The translations under genes were made by a program, and so were the position numbers. A stretch of DNA of 64,000 nt from Shewanella schlegeliana (GTDB taxonomy: Bacteria > Pseudomonadota > Gammaproteobacteria > Enterobacterales > Shewanellaceae): positions 372,001-436,000 of the forward strand of contig NZ_JAESVD010000003.1 of the NCBI RefSeq assembly GCF_016765635.1, given 5' to 3'. The first letter of the stretch is position 1. Every line of letters begins with the position of its first letter. Under the pieces are notes generated by a model. That model did not search any database, was not told the DNA's origin, and saw nothing but the letters and a program-made list of their open reading frames with translations. Below are positions 53,261 to 61,125 of this stretch, in pieces.

Positions 53261-56200
53261 ATGAATTTTGCTGAATATTCCATAACCCACAAAGTCATTA
53301 GCTGGATGTTTGCCCTACTGCTGCTCATTGGCGGCACAGTCTCATTCTTTAGCTTGGGCCAGCTGGAGTTCCCCGAATTTACCATTAAGCAGGCTCTCGT
53401 GGTGACCGCCTACCCCGGCGCTTCGCCTGAGCAGGTGGAAGAGGAAGTCACTTTGCCACTCGAGGATGCGTTACAGCAACTCGACGGCATCAAGCATATC
53501 ACCTCGGTCAACAGCGCCGGCCTATCGCAGATAGAGATTGAGATCAAAGAGAATTATGATGCCAGCGAACTGCCTCAGGTGTGGGATGAAGTGCGCCGTA
53601 AGGTTAACGACAAGGCGGTAGAGCTGCCACCGGGCGTACATACACCATCGGTTATCGATGACTTTGGCGATGTTTATGGCATCTTGCTCAATGTCAGTGG
53701 CGACGGCTACAGCGAGCGAGAGCTGCAAAACTATGCCGACTTCTTGCGCCGTGAACTCGTGCTGGTCGATGGCATCAAGAAGGTCACCATAGCGGGGGTC
53801 GTTAATGAGCAGGTGGTGGTTGAGATCTCACAGCAAAAACTCAACGCCCTAGGCTTAGATCAAAACTATATCTATGGCCTGATCAACAGCCAAAACGTGG
53901 TGTCGAATGCCGGCAGCATGTTGGTTGGCGATAACCGCATCCGTATTCATCCAACGGGTGAGTTTGATAACGTGCAGCAGATGGAGCGTCTACTGATCAG
54001 CCCTCCCGGTAGCCCTAAGCTTATCTACTTAGGCGATATTGCTAAGATCTATAAAGACACTGAAGAAACCCCATCGAGTATCTATCATGCGGATGGCAAA
54101 CAAGCCCTGTCTATCGGCATCGCCTTCTCCAGCGGCGTAAATGTGGTTAAGGTTGGCGAGGCGGTCAACCTGCGTATGAGTGAGCTTTATAGCGAGCTGC
54201 CTATCGGCATGACACTGGATACCGTTTACGATCAGAGCAAGATGGTGGACCAGACGGTCAATGGCTTTCTGGTTAACTTGGCCGAGTCAGTTGCGATCGT
54301 TATTGGAGTACTACTTATCTTTATGGGCGTTCGTTCTGGCCTATTGATGGGGTTAGTGCTGCTACTGACGATCCTTGGCACTTTTGTGATGATGAATATC
54401 CTCAACATTGAGCTGCAGATCATCTCCCTCGGTGCCTTGATCATCGCTCTGGGTATGCTGGTCGATAACGCGATCGTGGTAACAGAGGGGATCTTGATCG
54501 GCATTAAGCGAGGTCAGAGCCGTTTAGAAACTGCCAAGCAGGTGATCTCACAAACCCAGTGGCCGCTGCTTGGCGCCACCATTATCGCCATCATCGCCTT
54601 TGCGCCTATCGGTTTATCGGATAATGCCAGCGGAGAGTTTTGCGCTTCCCTATTTCAAGTCTTACTGATCTCACTATTTATTAGCTGGATCACTGCGATG
54701 ACCCTAACGCCCTTCTTCTGCAATCTGATGTTTAAAGATGGCGTGGTGAGCAATGATGACAACGATGATCCCTACAAGGGCTGGTTATTTGGCCTTTACC
54801 GCCATAGCCTCAACTTTGCCATGCGCTTTAGGGGGCTAACGCTTACCTTGGTTATCGCGGCGCTGATCTCATCGGTAGTGGGTTTTGGCTACGTTAAGAA
54901 TGTCTTCTTCCCCGCATCAAACACGCCAATATTCTTTATCGATGTGTGGATGCCAGAAGGCTCTGATATCAAGGCAACTGAGCGACTATTGAGCCGAATT
55001 GAAGCCGACCTTTTGACGCAGCAAAAGAGCCAAGATACGGGCCTCGTCAACCTCACCACAGTGATTGGCCAAGGCGCCCAACGCTTCGTGCTCTCCTATG
55101 TGCCGGAGAAAGGTTACAAAGCTTACGCTCAGATCTTGCTTGAGATGACAGATCTACAGGCACTTAATAAATACATGCGGGTGCTTGAGCGAGAACTCAG
55201 TCTTAAATTCCCCGAGGCGCAGTATCGCTTCAAGTATATGGAAAATGGCCCAAGCCCAGCGGCTAAGATCGAGGCGCGCTTCTATGGCGAAGATCCTCAA
55301 GTATTGCGCCAGCTAGCGGTCCAGGCTGAAGAGATATTAAAAGCGGAGCCAACGGCCGTTGGCGTGAGGCACAACTGGCGCAACCAAGTGACCTTAGTAC
55401 GACCACAACTGGCGCTGGCTCAAGCTCGTGAGACCGGGATCAGTAAGCAAGATCTCGACAACGCCCTGCTGACTAACTTCAGTGGCAAGCAGATCGGTAC
55501 CTATCGCGAGAACAGCCATCTGTTACCCATTATCGCCCGCGCACCGGACGAAGAGCGACTCGATGCCCAGAGTATCTGGAAACTGCAGGTGTGGAGCAGC
55601 GACAATAATACCTTTGTCCCTGTGACTCAGGTGGTGTCTGATTTTAATACCGAATGGGAAGACCCTTTGATCATGCGCCGAGATCGTAAACGAGTGATCT
55701 CAGTGCTGGCCGATCCGATCAACGGTACGGGTGAAACCGCCGACTCGGTATTTAGAAAAGTGAAGGCCGATATCGAAGCGATCCCACTGCCAGCAGGTTA
55801 CGAGCTTGAGTGGGGCGGCGAGTATGAAACCTCAAAAGAGGCTGAGGCGTCGGTATTTAGCTCTATCCCACTCGGTTACTTGGCGATGTTTCTTATCACT
55901 GTGCTGCTGTTTAACTCGGTCAGGCAGCCACTGGTGATCTGGTTTACTGTACCACTGTCGCTGATAGGCGTGGTCTCTGGTTTGCTGCTGTTCGATGCGC
56001 CCTTTAGCTTTATGGCGCTGCTGGGCCTGTTGAGCTTAACCGGTATGATTATCAAGAATGGCATCGTACTGGTTGATCAGATAAACCTTGAGTTATCCCA
56101 AGGCAAAGAAGCCTATCTGGCGGTTGTTGACTCCGCTGTGAGCCGCGTAAGACCGGTATTGATGGCGGCGATTACCACTATGCTCGGTATGTTGCCGCTG

Positions 56201-56338
56201 CTGTCCGATGCCTTCTTTGGTTCGATGGCAATCACCATTATCTTCGGGTTAGGTTTTGCTTCTGTATTGACCCTCATCGTTTTGCCGGTGACCTACACCT
56301 TAGCCTTCAGAATTCCTTACCAAGGTAAGCGGGTCTGA
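53261..56338 (+). CDS. RND-family efflux pump (inner-membrane permease)
   Basis: A 1025-residue AcrB-type proton-driven transporter with the two-fold helix/loop repeat. It shows 'GQLEFPEFTIKQALVVTAYPGASPEQVEEEVTLPLE' near the N-terminus, 'LGMLVDNAIVVTEG' with the proton-relay Asp in the TM4 region, and the equivalent second-half segment 'SLTGMIIKNGIVLVDQI'. Substrates are unknown. It is 100 bp downstream of the adaptor in one operon. A TTG precedes the ATG at 53261; an AAGAGA ribosome site favours the ATG. Confidence 0.95.
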   Translation: MNFAEYSITHKVISWMFALLLLIGGTVSFFSLGQLEFPEFTIKQALVVTAYPGASPEQVEEEVTLPLEDALQQLDGIKHITSVNSAGLSQIEIEIKENYDASELPQVWDEVRRKVNDKAVELPPGVHTPSVIDDFGDVYGILLNVSGDGYSERELQNYADFLRRELVLVDGIKKVTIAGVVNEQVVVEISQQKLNALGLDQNYIYGLINSQNVVSNAGSMLVGDNRIRIHPTGEFDNVQQMERLLISPPGSPKLIYLGDIAKIYKDTEETPSSIYHADGKQALSIGIAFSSGVNVVKVGEAVNLRMSELYSELPIGMTLDTVYDQSKMVDQTVNGFLVNLAESVAIVIGVLLIFMGVRSGLLMGLVLLLTILGTFVMMNILNIELQIISLGALIIALGMLVDNAIVVTEGILIGIKRGQSRLETAKQVISQTQWPLLGATIIAIIAFAPIGLSDNASGEFCASLFQVLLISLFISWITAMTLTPFFCNLMFKDGVVSNDDNDDPYKGWLFGLYRHSLNFAMRFRGLTLTLVIAALISSVVGFGYVKNVFFPASNTPIFFIDVWMPEGSDIKATERLLSRIEADLLTQQKSQDTGLVNLTTVIGQGAQRFVLSYVPEKGYKAYAQILLEMTDLQALNKYMRVLERELSLKFPEAQYRFKYMENGPSPAAKIEARFYGEDPQVLRQLAVQAEEILKAEPTAVGVRHNWRNQVTLVRPQLALAQARETGISKQDLDNALLTNFSGKQIGTYRENSHLLPIIARAPDEERLDAQSIWKLQVWSSDNNTFVPVTQVVSDFNTEWEDPLIMRRDRKRVISVLADPINGTGETADSVFRKVKADIEAIPLPAGYELEWGGEYETSKEAEASVFSSIPLGYLAMFLITVLLFNSVRQPLVIWFTVPLSLIGVVSGLLLFDAPFSFMALLGLLSLTGMIIKNGIVLVDQINLELSQGKEAYLAVVDSAVSRVRPVLMAAITTMLGMLPLLSDAFFGSMAITIIFGLGFASVLTLIVLPVTYTLAFRIPYQGKRV

Positions 56339-56428
56339 ATAAGGAGGTCAAAACTTAAGTCAGCTTAAGTCCACTTAAGTGACTTATATCAATCAGTAAT
56401 ATCGACCCCAAAAATGCTTCCCGGCGTC

Positions 56429-56465
56429 CCTGATTAAGTGAGCGATCGCTTAATCAGGTTTTTTC
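56429..56465 (+). terminator. Terminator of the RND operon
   Basis: CCTGATTAAG / CTTAATCAGG, a perfect 10-bp stem, followed by TTTTTT. Confidence 0.93.
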
Positions 56466-56568
56466 TCTTACTGACTTACACAGATCGATAGCTCGATTAA
56501 ACAAAATTTATGAGTATTCCCAACCATTGCCTGTTACTGTAATAACAGGGTTTAAGAGGGCTCAGAAA

Positions 56569-56940
56569 ATGAATCACTCCTGTCGAAATCACATCGCCAG
56601 CAGCATGTTGGTGTTCACCGCGATACTTGCTATTCCGGCCATGGCTACTGCGCCAACACAATCTGATGAATACGCTATTGGCGTGATGGTCAAATCCCTC
56701 GATAATGCCATTAAGCATCCATCCAATGCATCCTTAGCCACGATTGCCGAGTACGGTACAGATAGCCGATATTATGTGATGATCCGCGGCTGGTTAGTGC
56801 AGGAGTTACAGGGAGTGAAAAGCCAGCTAGCGGCCTATAACTCACATGTTCAGGATAAGAGTTATGATGCCAATAGAGCTAGACTGCAGCAAAAGGTAGA
56901 CTTTCTTCAGCATGCGATCCGCCGTATCGATCTCGAATGA
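56569..56940 (+). CDS. Small exported helical protein (hypothetical)
   Basis: A 123-residue protein with a Sec signal (ending PAMATA) and a helical mature part with 'YYVMIRGWLVQELQGVKSQLAAYNSHV' and 'ARLQQKVDFLQHAIRRIDLE', which looks like a short coiled coil. Function unknown. The AGAGGG ribosome site at 8 nt fixes the start at 56569. The next gene begins 41 bp after the stop; the two are probably co-transcribed. Confidence 0.8.
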   Translation: MNHSCRNHIASSMLVFTAILAIPAMATAPTQSDEYAIGVMVKSLDNAIKHPSNASLATIAEYGTDSRYYVMIRGWLVQELQGVKSQLAAYNSHVQDKSYDANRARLQQKVDFLQHAIRRIDLE

Positions 56941-56981
56941 TCCAATATTTCATTCTCTATTTAATCAATGACGAATAACAC

Positions 56982-57338
56982 ATGAAAACTTCTGTAAAAG
57001 CTGCATTGCTGTCGGCCTTTGTTTGCCCTGGCAGCGGTCATTTTTATCTGAAAAAACACGCTATGGGTAAAGTGTTACTGGTTACTACGATCGCCAGCTT
57101 ATGCTTCTTACTCTGGCATGCCTATCAACGGGCGCAGCTCATCTCACAACAGATCTTAAAGGGTGAGATCCCCCTTGAGCTGAATGCTATCTATAGTGCG
57201 GTGACTCAGGCGCCTGTGGGTAACGAGGCGCTCTATATTAATATCGCGACCATCGGCTTCATTGCCGCATGGGTCATTGGCGTCATCGACTCTTATCGCT
57301 TGGGTAAACTGGCCGATGACGCAGAACTGAAGCACTAG
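56982..57338 (+). CDS. Small inner-membrane protein, TM2-like (hypothetical)
   Basis: A 118-residue protein with 'FVCPGSGHFYLKKHAMGKVLL' at the N-terminus, similar to the G-x-G-xx-Y-L-K motif of TM2/DUF-type membrane proteins, then helices about 29-48 and 83-106. Function unknown. It forms a likely two-gene unit with the preceding exported protein. Confidence 0.78.
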   Translation: MKTSVKAALLSAFVCPGSGHFYLKKHAMGKVLLVTTIASLCFLLWHAYQRAQLISQQILKGEIPLELNAIYSAVTQAPVGNEALYINIATIGFIAAWVIGVIDSYRLGKLADDAELKH

Positions 57339-57401
57339 CTTACGAAATTGGCACTCAGGTTAACGATGACACTAACGTTAGTCTCGCTTAAGCTTCAGCC
57401 A

Positions 57402-57432
57402 CAAAAAAGGCTACTTTTCAGTAGCCCTTTTA
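57402..57432. terminator. Bidirectional terminator
   Basis: AAAAGGCTAC-TTTTCA-GTAGCCCTTTT hairpin between the convergent TM2-like and DFSK-repeat genes. Confidence 0.88.
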
Positions 57433-57460
57433 CTCTTTATTTTCACTACAAATCTAGATC

Positions 57461-57775
57461 TTACAAACTACCGTCTAGCAGTGCTTCAGTCTTAGAAAAA
57501 TCATGTCGACTAGAAGGGTGAGTATGTTTTACTGGCTCAACTTGAGGATTTTTTGAAAAATCATAGCCACTGGTGGCGGCTAATGTTTTTGAAAAATCAT
57601 GACGAGTAGAGACAGGTTTAATGTCATTTGAGTTCATGGCTGCTGATACATTTTTAGAGAAATCATAATCAGCACGTGCTGCTGCTGTTTTCGAAAAATC
57701 TGGTCGTTCTGCCATTGCTGAGGTCGAGATACAGCCAATTGCTAGTGTTAAGGCTACGCTGGTTAACTTATTCAT
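57461..57775 (-). CDS. Secreted DFSK-repeat peptide precursor-like protein
   Basis: A 104-residue protein with a Sec signal (ending STSAMA). The mature part of about 80 residues carries five copies of the tetrapeptide DFSK, each preceded by Arg-Pro, Tyr or Arg-His and followed by Thr or Asn (RPDFSKT, YDFSKN, RHDFSKT, YDFSKN, RHDFSKT), at intervals of 11-26 residues. No known domain. Frame use starts at an internal ATG (57775) that opens the signal peptide. The repeats recall tandem-motif secreted proteins or multi-peptide precursors, but this is only a resemblance. Confidence 0.78.
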   Translation of the reverse strand: MNKLTSVALTLAIGCISTSAMAERPDFSKTAAARADYDFSKNVSAAMNSNDIKPVSTRHDFSKTLAATSGYDFSKNPQVEPVKHTHPSSRHDFSKTEALLDGSL

Positions 57776-57912
57776 ATACAACTCCAATCTTATTTGCCTA
57801 CATTCGCTTAACAAAGAGTCTACGTGATCTGTTTGTTTTAGAGAATAAAAAAGAAGCAAATTTTGCATTTTGATACAATTTAAACATAAAAAGCTGAATT
57901 TTTAACAACTAG

Positions 57913-58380
57913 TTATGCGATTGGAGGGGGAGTAACAACATGAAGTTTAACGGTTTTAACTGGCCAACTGGGTCCATCGACCCTACCTTGGCCAATGTTC
58001 TGTTTTAGCGACAAAATCCCCATCGAAGCTAGACCCGGCGCGCAGCTACTATGGCTAGTGCAATGTCCAGAGGACAACATCTGACAACTTGCTTCACAAA
58101 GTGACGCACTCACTTGCTCGCCAAACTCAGCTACCAAGCTAAATAATTGATTACTAAATAAACTTGAGTCAATCTGAGTCGCGCTAGCATCGGCTACAGC
58201 TCCGCTACTATCGACAATGCTCAACTCACTATTGAATAAAATTGGGGATTGTTGCAGAGGCTCTTGTAGATGAACCTGACCAAGCCGGTGTAACTGATCA
58301 GGCAGCGCCATTGCAGGGGTAAGCAGAAACTGCCCCAACAAGGAAAAGAGTAATACCCAATAAGCTAAATGTCTGGCCAT
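57913..58380 (-). CDS. Exported Cys-rich hypothetical protein
   Basis: A 155-residue protein. The first ATG in the frame is at 58380 and begins a signal peptide (MARHLAYWVLLF...PAMA). A Cys cluster CxxxC-x6-C-x4-SC (about 113-131) could bind metal or form disulfides, and the C-terminus is Pro-rich (PPPI). No family is recognised; small Cys/His proteins beside metal-handling genes look similar. The DFSK gene lies 137 bp downstream on the same strand. Confidence 0.6.
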   Translation of the reverse strand: MARHLAYWVLLFSLLGQFLLTPAMALPDQLHRLGQVHLQEPLQQSPILFNSELSIVDSSGAVADASATQIDSSLFSNQLFSLVAEFGEQVSASLCEASCQMLSSGHCTSHSSCAPGLASMGILSLKQNIGQGRVDGPSWPVKTVKLHVVTPPPIA

Positions 58381-58461
58381 CAATGAATAGAAGAAAATGA
58401 AATCTACTATGTAGACAAAGAGATAACGAGATAGTTTCAATGACAAACAAGTTTTTAAGAT

Positions 58462-58488
58462 AAAAAAAGCGCGAATATTCGCGCTTTT
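58462..58488. terminator. Terminator of the metalloprotease gene
   Basis: AAAAGCGCGAATATTCGCGCTTTT palindrome with flanking A and T runs. Confidence 0.92.
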
Positions 58489-58521
58489 GATATCGATTAA
58501 TCCCCTAATACAAATATGAGA

Positions 58522-60927
58522 TTAAATCGGCGATCCCGGCGGTAGCGACAATGGCTTAGCAATTAGCTTATGTTTAGCATCTTTAAGTCCCTTCTCAATA
58601 CCTTGCTGTAACCAAGCATAATGAGCAGCTTCATAAGCACTCACCCGCTTCACCTTGCGCTTAAGCTGCTTAACGGTATAAGCCAAACGCTCGGCCAGTT
58701 GGGCTTTCACTTCAGGTCTGGTTTTGGGATCATGAAACGCCGCTAATAGACTATCGATTGTCACGGTATTAACCCGCATCCATACGCCAAGTTCTGGCCC
58801 CGTTGGGATATCGTTAAATAGCGTGCTAGCCAATACCTTATCGGTCAACTTAGTGACTGACAATTGCTCCTTGTCGCTCAAGTAGGCTTGATTTACTCGA
58901 TTGATCCGCTCTGGTGCATAGATTTGCGATAGGGTTAAACGGCTCAATACTTCGGCCATGGCTAGCGGATCGGTAATCACGCCTAAGCCTGAATCGAAGC
59001 TCTCACGCGTTTTATAATAGTTGCCCGCCTTGGGCACTAATAGCTCTTGCAGCTTCTCATCCACCACTAATGCATTTGGTGAAAGCGTTGCTAATAACGC
59101 TTCTAATGCCTGCTGCTGAATTGCTGGCGCCACATAGTGCCAAGTTTGACCATCGACACCATCACTATAACTGTATGTGGTACCACCAATCATCTTGGCC
59201 GCCGCGGCAATCTGAAAGCGTGTCAGCAGATAAATTGGCACAAACGCATCTTGAAGCTCGCCCTGTGGCTGCTCAGCCAGTAAGGCCTCGGCAGAAAAGT
59301 CATTCATCGCCTTGGCGCGCACTTCACCGAGTCGAGTGAGTTCGGCCACGGGATCGTTGCCATTATCCCAAAGACTGGCGTAGGCATTGCTCGCCCCTGC
59401 GGTACGTGAGTCAGCCTCGCCGATATATCTGAGCCCCTGTTTTGCAACATCGTCTCTGAGCTTGGCCAGTCCCTGCGCTTCCTCTTCACTGGCGCCGTAC
59501 TCACCATAACCATAGGCCACGGTATATTTATCCCATGCGCCAATGCCTTCATCGTAGGGCTTGCTGATATCAATTTTATCGCCATTGATGGTCACCATAG
59601 GGTGCGGGTAGTCCATCACCGAGGCGTTGTTATTACTCGATGAGGAGAAGTTATGATCTAGCCCTAATGTGTGGCCAACTTCATGGGCCGACAACTGACG
59701 AATACGCGCTAGCGCTAGCGCCATCGAAGCGTCATCGGCTGCGGCCCTATCTTCCCAGCCTGCTGTTAATCCACGGGCAATCAGGTGATCTTGGCGCACG
59801 CGTTGGCTGCCTAGCGTCACATGGCCCTTAATAATTTCACCTGTGCGCGGATCGGTCACGGCTGAGCCATAAGACCAGCCACGCGTCGCGCGGTGCACCC
59901 ACTGGATCACGTTGTAACGCACATCTTGAGGATCGGCATCTTCTGGCAGCAATTCGACCTTAAAGCCGTTGATAAAGCCTGCATCGGTAAAGGCATCCTC
60001 CCACCAGCTTGCCCCCTCTAATAACGCCGTTCGAATCGGCTCGGGTACGCCAGGGTCGAGATAATAGGTGATCGGCTTAACCACTTGGCTTGGTGCCGAG
60101 CCTGGGGTGACTTTTTGTAATCGATGACGCAATAGGAAGCGCTGACGAATATCTTCATCGACACGGGTGCCATAATCGAGGTATTCATCAGATAAATAAC
60201 CGCTTAAAGGGTGATAAGCGCGTGCTTGGTAGCCCTCTTCAGGCAGCGCGATAAATGAGTAACGTAGACGCACCGATAGATGCTTGGCATCGGGAGTCAC
60301 CTGAGCGACGTAGTTGCCTTCTTTGGCGGCGTTAAAGGTCAGTAGTACATCGATATCGCTGTTGCGCTCGAAGGATTTCACTCCTTCAGGCAAGATCAAT
60401 GACTTTGATGGATCTAACTGATAGCTGCCCTGCTTAGTGTGTTCGAGTACATCGCTTATGCCGTGGAGATCGTTAACCACTAAGTCGTTAATCGCCACTA
60501 AATTTCGTTTACCAGTGACCAGCTTGCCACGCCACAACACTGACTCGGCAAAGGCCTCTTTTACCGCACGCTGTTCGGCAGCATTATCGGTGTCGGCGCG
60601 GTAGTGAGTATTCAGCTGCTTTAAAATAAGATAAGGACCGTGGCGCTCAAACTGTACCATGCGGGTACGCCCAAGCTGACCTCGGTCTAAACCGATATCA
60701 TTAGAGCCGACACCATGGGGCAAGCTAGTGAGCATTAAGAAAGGCTGCTCTAATTTATTGGCTTCGAGATAGAGATCTCCCGAGGCTTTGTCATAAAACA
60801 GATTGATGAAACCTGTCGCTGCCTGACTCTTTTTAATCAATGTTGCGGTGTTTGTGGTGGCAGCCACAGCACTGGTCATAGGCACAACGGCGAGTGCAAT
60901 TGCCAGCGCGAGCTTGTAGGGTCTCAT
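58522..60927 (-). CDS. Exported zinc metalloprotease (DUF5117/DUF4953 type)
   Basis: An 801-residue secreted protease with a Sec signal (ending SAVAA). An N-terminal DUF5117-like beta domain ('TGFINLFYDKASGDLYLEANKLEQPFL') precedes the catalytic part with the metzincin motif HEVGHTLGLDH and a downstream Met-turn-like 'SVMDYPHP'. The C-terminal helical region is the DUF4953-like part. Likely role: extracellular or periplasmic protein breakdown. Length is normal for the family. Single gene with its own terminator. Confidence 0.92.
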   Translation of the reverse strand: MRPYKLALAIALAVVPMTSAVAATTNTATLIKKSQAATGFINLFYDKASGDLYLEANKLEQPFLMLTSLPHGVGSNDIGLDRGQLGRTRMVQFERHGPYLILKQLNTHYRADTDNAAEQRAVKEAFAESVLWRGKLVTGKRNLVAINDLVVNDLHGISDVLEHTKQGSYQLDPSKSLILPEGVKSFERNSDIDVLLTFNAAKEGNYVAQVTPDAKHLSVRLRYSFIALPEEGYQARAYHPLSGYLSDEYLDYGTRVDEDIRQRFLLRHRLQKVTPGSAPSQVVKPITYYLDPGVPEPIRTALLEGASWWEDAFTDAGFINGFKVELLPEDADPQDVRYNVIQWVHRATRGWSYGSAVTDPRTGEIIKGHVTLGSQRVRQDHLIARGLTAGWEDRAAADDASMALALARIRQLSAHEVGHTLGLDHNFSSSSNNNASVMDYPHPMVTINGDKIDISKPYDEGIGAWDKYTVAYGYGEYGASEEEAQGLAKLRDDVAKQGLRYIGEADSRTAGASNAYASLWDNGNDPVAELTRLGEVRAKAMNDFSAEALLAEQPQGELQDAFVPIYLLTRFQIAAAAKMIGGTTYSYSDGVDGQTWHYVAPAIQQQALEALLATLSPNALVVDEKLQELLVPKAGNYYKTRESFDSGLGVITDPLAMAEVLSRLTLSQIYAPERINRVNQAYLSDKEQLSVTKLTDKVLASTLFNDIPTGPELGVWMRVNTVTIDSLLAAFHDPKTRPEVKAQLAERLAYTVKQLKRKVKRVSAYEAAHYAWLQQGIEKGLKDAKHKLIAKPLSLPPGSPI

Positions 60928-61040
60928 TCGATCTCCTTGATCCTTGTTGGTCGCTACCGTGCAACTTTAGTGACAATAGCCTTTATTATTAATGAGTAGC
61001 TTATTTTGCTTTATATAATGAATGGCATTTAGCTTAATAA

Positions 61041-61066
61041 ATAGGCTTGCACTTTAGCAAGCCTAT
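61041..61066 (-). terminator. Candidate terminator of the hybrid histidine kinase gene
   Basis: ATAGGCTTGC-ACTTTA-GCAAGCCTAT, a perfect 10-bp stem about 60 bp beyond the kinase stop, with only a short T-rich tail on that strand. Confidence 0.65.
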
Positions 61067-61125
61067 CTTTGTCAATTTGAGCAAGTATCACTTAGGTTAG
61101 GTATAATTCGCAGCGAAGTATCGTT

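Noticed and set aside
56345..56400. Three CTTAAGT direct repeats after the RND pump
   Set aside because: Too short and too simple to assign; no nearby promoter or palindrome supports a regulatory role.
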